Source: an uncultured Methanobrevibacter sp. (GTDB taxonomy: Archaea > Methanobacteriota > Methanobacteria > Methanobacteriales > Methanobacteriaceae). Taken from it: a DNA stretch of 53,004 nucleotides. The notes beneath the pieces are model-generated. The model was given only the letters and a program-made list of their open reading frames with translations, was not told the DNA's origin and did no database searches. Positions 19,019 to 26,855 of the stretch are shown here, one piece after another. Each line of letters opens with the position of its first letter. The first letter of the stretch is position 1. The DNA is taken from assembly GCA_902771225.1 (NCBI GenBank), contig CACXWH010000004.1:1-53004 (forward strand). The letters run 5' to 3'. The translations under genes were made by a program, and so were the position numbers.

Positions 19019-19951
19019 ATGTATTATTATGAATATGATTATGACAAGATTGATGTTGTTGATAAATTAATGTCATTTATTAGTACTAGACAATATGAAA
19101 ATGCACTTGAATGTATAGGCAGTCTTGACTTATCTCAATGCAGTGATCCGTTAATTTTAATGAGTAAAGCCCAATGCTTTTTGAGATTGGGTAAAAAAGA
19201 GGAAGCATATGATATTTATAGGCAAACTATTAAATCATGTGATGAAAAATTAAAAGAAGATAAGAACCCTTTCATTTTAAATATTAAAGGAAATTGTAAT
19301 CTGATTTTAAAAAAGTATGTTAATGCTATTGAATGCTATGATGAAGTATTGGAAATAGATGATAAAAATACTCTAGCTTTAAGTTTTAAATCTGTTGCAT
19401 TAATAAGGTTGGATGAACAGGATGCTGCTTTTGATTGTTTAGAAAGACTTTTGGAGATAGATTCTTCCAATAATGATATTAAGTTATTTAAAGTTCAATA
19501 TTTAAACACAATTGAAAAATATGATGAGTCATTAAAAATACTTGATGAAGTGTTAAATGAACCTTTTGAATACCCTCAAGCTTACATGTTAAAAGCTGAT
19601 GCATTGCTTGAGACAAATCATGTCAGTGAAGCATTGAAAAATGTAAATAAGTCATTGGAGTTAAATCCCAATATTTCATATTCATGGTACTTGAAAGCCA
19701 AAATTCTAATGGACAAATCTGATTTTGAAAATGCATTAAAAAATTTTGATAAAGCATTAACCATTGATGGGAATGTAGACTGCTATTTATTTGATAAAGC
19801 TTCCTGTTATTTGAATTTATCTAAATTTGATGAAGCCTATAAGACATATGTAAAGGCTTTTGAATTAAATCCCCATAGTGGGGGAATTTCAAATTCGGAA
19901 ATTTTTTTGGATTTCATTAAAGACCTGAAAGTAATAAATAAAAACATGTAA
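19019..19951 (+). CDS. Tetratricopeptide repeat protein
   Basis: This 310-aa soluble protein consists almost wholly of about seven TPR units, for example NAIECYDEVLEIDDKNTLAL, EALKNVNKSLELNPNISYSW and NALKNFDKALTIDGNVDCYL. TPR solenoids bind partner proteins; no catalytic domain, signal peptide or membrane segment is present, so the specific role is unknown. GGTG at 19009-19012 lies 6 bases before ATG 19019. TPR genes are numerous in Methanobrevibacter. The DUF371 gene follows 16 bases later, so the two are probably co-transcribed. Confidence 0.85.
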   Translation: MYYYEYDYDKIDVVDKLMSFISTRQYENALECIGSLDLSQCSDPLILMSKAQCFLRLGKKEEAYDIYRQTIKSCDEKLKEDKNPFILNIKGNCNLILKKYVNAIECYDEVLEIDDKNTLALSFKSVALIRLDEQDAAFDCLERLLEIDSSNNDIKLFKVQYLNTIEKYDESLKILDEVLNEPFEYPQAYMLKADALLETNHVSEALKNVNKSLELNPNISYSWYLKAKILMDKSDFENALKNFDKALTIDGNVDCYLFDKASCYLNLSKFDEAYKTYVKAFELNPHSGGISNSEIFLDFIKDLKVINKNM

Positions 19952-19967
19952 AAATAAATATTTCAGT

Positions 19968-20384
19968 ATGGAATATAAAATTAAATCAAAAGGTCATAAA
20001 AATGTATCTTCTCTTCATAAATCTACATTTGAAATAACAAAAGATCTGGAAATTGGACCGACTGCAGATTGTATAATCGGTGTTGATATGGACCAATCCA
20101 TGTTGAATTTTTCAAAGGAATTTAAAAATAAAATAGCTAATTCTAATACAAAGATTCAAGTTTTATTAGATACTCCTAATGCTCATGATGAAATAACTGG
20201 TTTTGGTCATGAAAATTTAACTTTAACACATCCTACAGATATTGTTTGCAGAACTAGTGATTTTACATGTCCGCGAACATTAATGATTAAATCTGACAAA
20301 GCAGCTCGTGACCTTAATTCTGATTTAGTTAATGATTTAAAAAATGAAGAAATTTTAGAAGTTACTATTAAAATCCTAGAATAA
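19968..20384 (+). CDS. DUF371 family archaeal protein
   Basis: The 138-aa product matches the archaeal DUF371 family (COG2090). It is a small soluble protein starting MEYKIKSKGHKNVSSLHKST, with the conserved features TADCIIGVDMD, GFGHENLTLTHPTDIVCRTSD and PRTLMIKSDKAARDL. The segment GHKNVSSLHKSTFEITKD aligns with the usual family N-terminus. The function is not established to my knowledge. It lies just upstream of tRNA-Leu. Confidence 0.85.
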   Translation: MEYKIKSKGHKNVSSLHKSTFEITKDLEIGPTADCIIGVDMDQSMLNFSKEFKNKIANSNTKIQVLLDTPNAHDEITGFGHENLTLTHPTDIVCRTSDFTCPRTLMIKSDKAARDLNSDLVNDLKNEEILEVTIKILE

Positions 20385-20392
20385 TAGTTAAG

Positions 20393-20402
20393 TTTATATA
20401 AT
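20393..20402 (+). promoter_or_regulatory. TATA box of tRNA-Leu
   Basis: TTTATATAAT ends 38 bases before the mature tRNA, implying a transcript start near 20420-20425 and a short 5' leader removed by RNase P. Confidence 0.6.
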
Positions 20403-20440
20403 GCTTAAAACATAATTATTAATAACTACTTTTGTTTTAT

Positions 20441-20524
<84 letters not shown>

Positions 20525-20606
20525 CTATTTTCAACTAATTTTTTTCACTAACTATTTATGTTTTAAAATCAAAATTATATTTAATAATTAATGTTGGTGA
20601 TAAACT

Positions 20607-21461
20607 ATGAAAGCTGTTATTCCTGCAGCAGGTTTCGGTACAAGATTTTTACCTGCTACTAAAGCACAACCGAAAGAAATGCTGCCTGTTTATGATAAGC
20701 CTACTATTCAATATGTTATTGAAGAAGCTGTAGCTTCTGGTATAGATGATATTTTAATTGTTACTGGTAGAAATAAACGTTCCATCGAAGATCATTTTGA
20801 TAAGTCCTTTGAACTTGAACAAACCTTACAAAGTGCAGGTAAGGATGACCGTTTAAAACAAGTTCGTGAAATCACTGATTTAGCAGATATTTGTTATGTA
20901 AGACAAAAAGAGCAAAAAGGACTTGGAGACGCTATTTACTGTGCTAAAAAGCATATTGGTGGAGAGCCATTTGCTGTTCTTTTAGGAGATTCTATTACTA
21001 AAGGACCCACCCCATGTACAAAGCAGTTAATTGATGTTCACAATAAATATGATGCATCTGCAATTTCTCTTGAAGAAGTGCCCTTTGAAAAAGTAGAAAG
21101 ATACGGTATAATCAAGGGAAATGAAGTTGAAAAGGATGTATATGAAATAACCAAACTTGTTGAAAAACCTCTCGCCCATCAGGCACCATCTAATTTAGCT
21201 ATTATGGGACGTTATGTTTTAACTCCGGATATTTTTGATAAAATTGATGAAACGGAACCTGGTGTAGGTGGTGAAATTCAACTGACTGATGCTTTATCTA
21301 AATTGGAAAAAATTTATGGAAATACTTTTGAAGGTAAAACCTACGATATCGGAAATCGTTTTGAATGGCTTAAAACTTCCATTGAATTTGCTCTGGATGA
21401 TGAAGAATCAAAAGAAGCATTATTATCTTATATGAAATGTATGATTAGTAAATGCGAATAA
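20607..21461 (+). CDS. galU: UTP-glucose-1-phosphate uridylyltransferase
   Basis: GalU makes UDP-glucose from UTP and glucose 1-phosphate for envelope glycans. The 284-aa protein has the nucleotidyltransferase signature AAGFGTRFLPATKAQPKEMLP at its N-terminus, followed by KPTIQYVIEEAV, the FAVLLGDSI motif with the metal-binding Asp, and EKPLAHQAPSNLAIMGRYV. The length is usual for bacterial and archaeal GalU. GGTGAT at 20594-20599 precedes ATG 20607. It is a single gene ending in a clear hairpin terminator. Confidence 0.95.
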   Translation: MKAVIPAAGFGTRFLPATKAQPKEMLPVYDKPTIQYVIEEAVASGIDDILIVTGRNKRSIEDHFDKSFELEQTLQSAGKDDRLKQVREITDLADICYVRQKEQKGLGDAIYCAKKHIGGEPFAVLLGDSITKGPTPCTKQLIDVHNKYDASAISLEEVPFEKVERYGIIKGNEVEKDVYEITKLVEKPLAHQAPSNLAIMGRYVLTPDIFDKIDETEPGVGGEIQLTDALSKLEKIYGNTFEGKTYDIGNRFEWLKTSIEFALDDEESKEALLSYMKCMISKCE

Positions 21462-21470
21462 TTATATTAT

Positions 21471-21500
21471 ACCCTTTTTAAGGGTTTTCTATTTTTTTTT
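21471..21500 (+). terminator. Hairpin terminator of galU
   Basis: ACCCTT (21471-21476) pairs with AAGGGT (21480-21485) around TTT, followed by a run of ten T starting near 21492. Confidence 0.7.
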
Positions 21501-21515
21501 TAATGCGTGAATTAA

Positions 21516-22739
21516 ATGCAGTACAGACTGATTAAAAAAACCGGTGATGAGATTTTTCCATTGGGTTTTGGCGCAATGAGACTTCCTCTTAAAAACGGTA
21601 AAATTGATAGAAATAAAGCTAAAGAATTAATTTATCATGCCATAAATAAAGGTGTCAATTTTATTGATACTGCATATCTTTATGGCGATAGTGAAACTTT
21701 TTTGGGAGAAATCCTTAAAGGAGAATATGCTGATAAAGTTAAGATATGTACAAAATTACCTGCCATAAATGTTCGAAAATATGAGGACATGGAAGAAATT
21801 TTATCAGAACAGCTTAAAAGACTTCAAAGAGATTCTATTGATTATTATCTAATTCATGCTGTTGATTCAAAAGCCATGAATAGGCTTTTGAAAAAAGACC
21901 TGATTAAATTTTTAAACAATGCCCGAAATGAGGGAAAAATCAGGCATATAGGTTTTTCATATCATGGTCCTAAGGAAGAGTTTCCATTATTAATCGATGT
22001 TTATGATTGGGATGTTGTAATGGTTCAGTATAATTATTTTGATGAGAATGTTCAAGCAAGTATTGAGGGTATTGAATATGCTGCTTCAAAGGATATGGGT
22101 ATTTTTGTAATGGAACCTTTAAAGGGAGGTATACTTGCAGGAAAAATGCCTTCACAGGCTGAAGAAATATTTAAAAAGGCCAATCCTAATAAAAGCAATG
22201 CCCAATGGGCAATGGAATGGGTTTTAAATAATCGCAACATTACTTGTGTTTTATCTGGAATGAACTCTCCAGAACAGCTTGAGGAAAATCTGGAAATTGC
22301 CTATAAGACAACACCTATGTCTATGAGTTTTGAAGATTTAGAAACTGTTGAGATTGTTAAAAGAGTGATGAGGGATTCTTTAAAAATTAACTGCTCAACA
22401 TGCGGATACTGCATGCCATGTCCTAGGGGCGTAAATATTCCCGAATGTATGAAGATATATAATGAGAAATTTTTATTTAACCATAAAGGATTTATAAATC
22501 AATCACTCATGGATTATTTCCAGTACGTATGTGGAATAATGGGTAATTCTGGAAATGCCGGTAAATGTAATGGCTGTGGTAAATGTTTAAGGAAATGCCC
22601 TCAAAAACTGGATATTATCTCTGAATTAAAAAAAGTTAAAAAAGAATTTGAGTTTCCGGGCATGAAATATATCTTGTCATTTGTTCGCCATATCGGTTTT
22701 CCTCTTTATAGACAATTGGTTAAATTATTAAACCGTTAA
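21516..22739 (+). CDS. Aldo/keto reductase fused to a ferredoxin-like domain
   Basis: The 407-aa protein has an N-terminal aldo/keto reductase barrel: GFGAMRLPL, the active-site Asp/Tyr in FIDTAYLYGDSE, Lys in ICTKLP, and His in DYYLIHAVD. A C-terminal iron-sulfur region contains CSTCGYCMPCP (near 290) and CNGCGKCLRKCP (near 350), consistent with two [4Fe-4S] clusters. This fused form (COG1453) is common in anaerobes and may exchange electrons between ferredoxin and a nicotinamide; the substrate is unknown. There is only a weak GTGA upstream of ATG 21516. It seems monocistronic. Confidence 0.9.
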   Translation: MQYRLIKKTGDEIFPLGFGAMRLPLKNGKIDRNKAKELIYHAINKGVNFIDTAYLYGDSETFLGEILKGEYADKVKICTKLPAINVRKYEDMEEILSEQLKRLQRDSIDYYLIHAVDSKAMNRLLKKDLIKFLNNARNEGKIRHIGFSYHGPKEEFPLLIDVYDWDVVMVQYNYFDENVQASIEGIEYAASKDMGIFVMEPLKGGILAGKMPSQAEEIFKKANPNKSNAQWAMEWVLNNRNITCVLSGMNSPEQLEENLEIAYKTTPMSMSFEDLETVEIVKRVMRDSLKINCSTCGYCMPCPRGVNIPECMKIYNEKFLFNHKGFINQSLMDYFQYVCGIMGNSGNAGKCNGCGKCLRKCPQKLDIISELKKVKKEFEFPGMKYILSFVRHIGFPLYRQLVKLLNR

Positions 22740-22818
22740 CTAATCCTATCAAAAAATCATATCTTAAAAAATTTAATATATTTTAAAATTCAACTTTAAT
22801 ATAATAAGGTGAAGTAAA

Positions 22819-23028
22819 ATGAAATTAGAAGAATTATTGGCTCCATGTCCAAAATGTGGTTCTAAAGATAAGATAGCTCATAGAAAACTGTTAGACAATC
22901 ATCGTGCTCATGCAGAAATGGAAACTGTTAAATGCGAAGAATGCGGCTACATTTTCTTTGTAAATGAAAATATGGACGAGGATGAGAAAAAGAAATTATT
23001 GAATGAACTAAATAAAGTGTATGGTTAA
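22819..23028 (+). CDS. 69-aa Cys-rich (zinc-ribbon-like) protein paired with a radical SAM enzyme
   Basis: This small acidic protein has two CxxCG pairs, CPKCG (residues 10-14) and CEECG (near 39-43), and a charged helical tail (DEDEKKKLLNELNKVYG). AAGGTGA precedes ATG 22819. It overlaps the radical SAM/SPASM gene by 8 bases. From memory, TIGRFAM defines a methanogen family of Cys-rich peptides (TIGR04165) paired with radical SAM family TIGR04083; this gene may be that peptide, but I cannot check the model. The alternative is an ordinary zinc ribbon acting as scaffold or metal carrier. Confidence 0.85.
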   Translation: MKLEELLAPCPKCGSKDKIAHRKLLDNHRAHAEMETVKCEECGYIFFVNENMDEDEKKKLLNELNKVYG

Positions 23029-24157
23029 AATGACATTTCACGTAATGATTATCCCTACACTAAACTGTCCGTCTAATTGTAAATATTGTTGGGGTTCAGA
23101 AAATAAAAAAGAAATGATGGATATTGAAATCATTGATCAAATTATTTCCTGGTTAGATGGTTTTAGAGATGATAAGGTTCATTTCACATTCCATGGCGGT
23201 GAACCTCTCCTTACAGGATATGACTTTTATGAAACTGCTCTTGAAAAATTATCCAAATTACCAAATTTAGATGGATTTTCACTTCAAAGCAATATTTGGC
23301 TTTTAACTGATGAATTAATAGATTTATTCATAAAATACAACGTTATTGTAAGTACAAGTATTGACGGGCCAAAAGAAATCAATGATTATCAAAGAGGGGA
23401 AGGCTACTTTGATAAAACAATGACAAAATTCAGATTAGCTAAAGATAAAGGGTTAATAATTAATTTTGTTTTAACAGTAACCGATTATTCAAAGGATTAC
23501 TCAGATGAATTATATGATTTCTTTAAAAGCGAAAAAATGAATTTAAAAATTCATGCTGCACTTCCATCTTTAAGGGGAGATAATGCAGATCCCTGGGCGC
23601 TTGATCAGGAAGATCATGGGCAATTGCTTATCGATTGGCTGGATAAATATCTCTATGATTTGGATAAATTCACCGTAATGGATTTAGACCATATCTGCAA
23701 ATCCAGTTTAAGAAGAAGGGGAACGCTATGTACCTTTGCAGACTGTATTGGAACAACTCTGGCCGTAGGCTCTGACGGTTCAATATATCCGTGTTACAGA
23801 TTTGTTGGAATGGATGAGTATGTTTTAGGTAATGTTAAAGATAATCCTGGTTTTGATGATTTAAAGGAATCAGAGGCATGGAAAAAGCTTCAGGAATTCA
23901 GGGATTATGTTGGTGAAAACTGTAAAAAATGTCGCCATGTTAAATATTGCGAAGGAGGTTGTCCTTATAATGCAATTGTTGCCTATCAAACAACTAAAGC
24001 AGTTGACCCGCAATGTACAGCATATAAAATGATTTTTGGAGAAGTTTCCAAAAGAATGAATAAGGAATTTGCTAAATCTGCATTTGGTTTAGGCCAGCCT
24101 TCTCCTAAAAAAGAAGGTGAAGCATTCAGCATAATGGATTTGGCCATGAAACCTTAG
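23021..24157 (+). CDS. Radical SAM/SPASM peptide-modifying enzyme
   Basis: The 378-aa protein has the radical SAM cluster motif CPSNCKYC near residue 14, FTFHGGEPLL (SAM-binding GGE) near 60, and a C-terminal SPASM region with Cys in CTFADCIGTTLAVGSDGSIYPC, then NCKKCRHVKYCEGGCPYNA and a final DPQC, suited to two auxiliary [4Fe-4S] clusters. SPASM enzymes mostly modify ribosomal peptides or mature enzymes. The overlap with the upstream Cys-rich gene makes that protein the likely partner. I place it tentatively in the methanogen family TIGR04083. ATG 23021 is used; ATG 23030 is an alternative without overlap. Confidence 0.9.
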   Translation: MVKMTFHVMIIPTLNCPSNCKYCWGSENKKEMMDIEIIDQIISWLDGFRDDKVHFTFHGGEPLLTGYDFYETALEKLSKLPNLDGFSLQSNIWLLTDELIDLFIKYNVIVSTSIDGPKEINDYQRGEGYFDKTMTKFRLAKDKGLIINFVLTVTDYSKDYSDELYDFFKSEKMNLKIHAALPSLRGDNADPWALDQEDHGQLLIDWLDKYLYDLDKFTVMDLDHICKSSLRRRGTLCTFADCIGTTLAVGSDGSIYPCYRFVGMDEYVLGNVKDNPGFDDLKESEAWKKLQEFRDYVGENCKKCRHVKYCEGGCPYNAIVAYQTTKAVDPQCTAYKMIFGEVSKRMNKEFAKSAFGLGQPSPKKEGEAFSIMDLAMKP

Positions 24158-24181
24158 ATTATCATAAACAAAAGGTTAATT

Positions 24182-26077
24182 TTAATCATTTTTGATCTTT
24201 AAGCATAATAATGTCATGTCATCATATTGTTTTGCATCTTTGGTGAAATCATGGATGTCATTTAATAATGGTCTGATTGGATTTTCATCACTTTCAAATT
24301 CATTAAAGAAATTTAAAAGTCTATCTTCACCATACATCTTGTCATTTTTATTGGTGGCATCTGTTATTCCGTCTGTATATAATATTATTTCATTTGTTAA
24401 ATTAATCTCGTCTAACACATAGTCATAATCTTCAAAAACACCTAAAGCAATTTCAGAATCAATATTTAAATATTTAAATTCATCATTTTCTTTTATTAAT
24501 GGGGGATTGTGTCCCGCATTAGAAAATATTAATTTTTTAGTTGTTTTGTTATATATTCCCAGCCATAATGTAAGAAACATGGATTCAGGATTATTTTCAC
24601 ATAACTCATTATTAATTTGATATAAAACTTTTGATGGGTTGTGTTCATGTTTTAATATCTGTTTGATTGTCTTTTGGGTAGTCATTGCAACTAATGCGGC
24701 AGGAACTCCTTTGTCTGATACATCCCCAATTACAATAGCTAAATTGTTCTCATCTAGCATGTAATAATCAAAAAAGTCTCCTCCAACTTCTTTTGCTGGA
24801 TGGGAATAACCATTTACAATAAAATCGTTATTTTCAATTTTTCCGGTTGGAAGTGCAGATGCCTGAATTTTAGTTGCAATATCAAGTTCGGCATTAATAC
24901 GCTCTTTTTCACTTTCAATTTTATGGATATTTTCAATGTATCTGTTGTTGTAGTTAATTAAATCAGTATATGAACGGGCTAGGGTACCAATTTCCGTATC
25001 TTTATTAATATATCTGGAATAAATATTTAATAATCTTTCAGAGTCTATTTTTTCATTTTCACGAATGGAACTCTTAATTTTTGAAAATGATACAATAGGT
25101 TCAATAACTTTAATTTCAATATATCTTAAAACGGCTAATGATGGAATAAAGAAAATAAGTAACAAAATGTCCATTATTAATATCATTGAGATTAGAATTA
25201 TACTTTTTGTCAATGGAATGATTTTCTGGATTATTGCAATTAATGAGGAATCATAAGATAGGTAGATGCCAATAATCATGATGAATAATGTTATTAAAAG
25301 AAAAATGTTCATTATTTCTTCAGGAGTAGATTTTTTATTGTTTATTGTTATATCTGAAGTAATCGGTTTTGTCAAATAAGCAAATAAAATTAACGAAAGA
25401 GTTATTAACTCAATAATGACGATGTAGTCATTTAAAACGAAACAACAATCAATAATCAGTGTTAATGTCAGGGATAATATTAATAAAATTATTAAAATTT
25501 TGTATAATTTTTCATTGACTTCTTTTTTGGATGTTTTTGGAATGTATGTAAGCTTATATTTATTGGATAGCCATATTCCAATTATTCCCATAATAAATGA
25601 TGCATTAATCATATTTAAGAAGTATAGGATTTCAATTAAATTAATTATTGGAATTGTGCCAGGATATATTAAATAAGCCAATTTTCCATGTAATATGGAA
25701 TATAAGGCTCCACAAAGAAGAATTATCTCTAAATATATAGTAAGGTTTGGAGTGTTGTTTAATTTTGGTTGTGTAACTTCATTTCGTTTTTTATAGTTGA
25801 CATACCACAATTTATATGCAAGGTAAGATACTCCAAAACTAACTATGCCAGATAATAGGGAACTGATTATGTCGGTACCCTTTATGCAGTCACATATTAT
25901 GTTCGCGACCACAGAACCGACTGCACCATATGGTCCGAAAATTAATCCGGAAGCTATTAATAATCCAATTTGCGGACTAAATGATTCACTAACATTCATT
26001 TTAGAAATATAAATTCCTAAATCAATAATTAACATTAAAATAAAAGGAATTCCAATTTGCTTTAATTTTTCATTCAT
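24182..26077 (-). CDS. Membrane-anchored SpoIIE/RsbU-type PP2C serine phosphatase
   Basis: The 631-aa protein starts with about ten membrane segments in two blocks (residues 8-190 and 195-325), followed by a HAMP-like linker and coiled coil (residues 325-400). The C-terminal phosphatase has the metal-binding motifs AKEVGGDFFD, IGDVSDKGVPAAL, NAGHNPP, LYTDGITDA and DDMTLLCLK, complete for a SpoIIE-type PP2C enzyme. It should dephosphorylate the STAS protein encoded two genes upstream in the same operon. The membrane part probably senses a signal or envelope state, unknown which. Its ATG overlaps the kinase stop codon (TAATG), so translation is likely coupled. Confidence 0.92.
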   Translation of the reverse strand: MNEKLKQIGIPFILMLIIDLGIYISKMNVSESFSPQIGLLIASGLIFGPYGAVGSVVANIICDCIKGTDIISSLLSGIVSFGVSYLAYKLWYVNYKKRNEVTQPKLNNTPNLTIYLEIILLCGALYSILHGKLAYLIYPGTIPIINLIEILYFLNMINASFIMGIIGIWLSNKYKLTYIPKTSKKEVNEKLYKILIILLILSLTLTLIIDCCFVLNDYIVIIELITLSLILFAYLTKPITSDITINNKKSTPEEIMNIFLLITLFIMIIGIYLSYDSSLIAIIQKIIPLTKSIILISMILIMDILLLIFFIPSLAVLRYIEIKVIEPIVSFSKIKSSIRENEKIDSERLLNIYSRYINKDTEIGTLARSYTDLINYNNRYIENIHKIESEKERINAELDIATKIQASALPTGKIENNDFIVNGYSHPAKEVGGDFFDYYMLDENNLAIVIGDVSDKGVPAALVAMTTQKTIKQILKHEHNPSKVLYQINNELCENNPESMFLTLWLGIYNKTTKKLIFSNAGHNPPLIKENDEFKYLNIDSEIALGVFEDYDYVLDEINLTNEIILYTDGITDATNKNDKMYGEDRLLNFFNEFESDENPIRPLLNDIHDFTKDAKQYDDMTLLCLKIKND

Positions 26078-26454
26078 TATTCCACTCTTTTAGTAATTTT
26101 CAGATGATTTTCACTATTCAGATAATCATATGATATGCCATCAGCCATTTGTTTAGTTAAGAATATGCCTAAACCACCAATTTGAGCTTCATCAATATTG
26201 TCCGGAAGTTTTGGACTTTCTTTTGTGAGTGGATTAAATTCAATTCCATTATCGATAAACTCAAGTGTTAATATGGGTGTGTTAAATTCAACATTAACGG
26301 TTATAAAATCTGTTTTTGAATAATTTATGATATTGGAGAGTATTTCTTCAACAATTAAATTAACCTGAAGATTTTCTTCGGGAAGTTCATTTAAAATAAA
26401 TTCATTTAAGTTATATAGTTCATTAAATTCAGGTTTCAACGTTATTGAATTCAT
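26077..26454 (-). CDS. RsbW-like serine kinase (HATPase)
   Basis: The 125-aa GHKL ATPase of the anti-sigma kinase type shows an N box (VEEILSNIINYS), a G1 box (DNGIEFNPLT) and an intact glycine-rich G2 box (IGGLGIFLTKQM). Such kinases phosphorylate a STAS protein and switch partners. Archaea have no sigma factors, so the classic target is absent and the output must be another protein. It lies between the STAS gene (ATGA overlap) and the phosphatase gene (TAATG overlap). Its nearest relative in the window is the C-terminal domain of the MATE exporter, which shares EEILxNII and GIEFNP. Confidence 0.92.
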   Translation of the reverse strand: MNSITLKPEFNELYNLNEFILNELPEENLQVNLIVEEILSNIINYSKTDFITVNVEFNTPILTLEFIDNGIEFNPLTKESPKLPDNIDEAQIGGLGIFLTKQMADGISYDYLNSENHLKITKRVE

Positions 26455-26759
26455 TCTATCTTTAAGATTTTGTCAAAACCAGACATTCTGAATATTTCTT
26501 TAACACTATCATCAACATTTTTAATAACAAATGGAATATTTTCAGATTTTAATTTTTTTTGGGTTGCAATTAAAACTCTAAGTCCTGCACTTGAAATATA
26601 TTCTAAATCAGTGAAATCTAATATTAATGATTCAAAATTTCCTATTTCATCGTTGATTTCTTTATCAAGGTCTTTTGAAGTAATAGTATCAATACGACCT
26701 TTGACAGACAATGTTAATTCCTTTTCATTGAAATTTTTTGTAATATCCATAATAATCAT
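26451..26759 (-). CDS. STAS-domain protein (anti-sigma-factor-antagonist type)
   Basis: The 102-aa single STAS domain resembles RsbV/SpoIIAA. The conserved segment LEYISSAGLRVLIATQKKLK contains the probable phosphorylation site, Ser57 in ISSAG. The N-terminal strand and the VDDSVKEIFRMSGFDKIL helix fit the family. As first gene of the operon it should be the phosphate-carrying switch between the RsbW-like kinase and the PP2C phosphatase. ATG 26759 is used; the ATG at 26750, three codons in, is an alternative. The operon is divergent from the NRPS gene, with about 96 bases between them. Confidence 0.9.
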   Translation of the reverse strand: MIIMDITKNFNEKELTLSVKGRIDTITSKDLDKEINDEIGNFESLILDFTDLEYISSAGLRVLIATQKKLKSENIPFVIKNVDDSVKEIFRMSGFDKILKIE

Positions 26760-26855
26760 CTAAATTAATCTATATATTGTTATTTAGTTAGTATTAACAT
26801 TTAAGTATTTTGATAAACAAAATTAGCATATATATATTATATCTAGGTGAATTTA
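26760..26855. promoter_or_regulatory. Divergent promoter region of the switch operon and the NRPS
   Basis: These 96 bases must hold promoters for both directions. TATA-like stretches include ATATATTG/CAATATAT at 26771-26778 (for the leftward operon) and the AT-rich 26790-26812 (for the NRPS). AGGTGA at 26845-26850 is the NRPS ribosome binding site. No clear long inverted repeat is visible, so any operator is unidentified. Confidence 0.45.
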
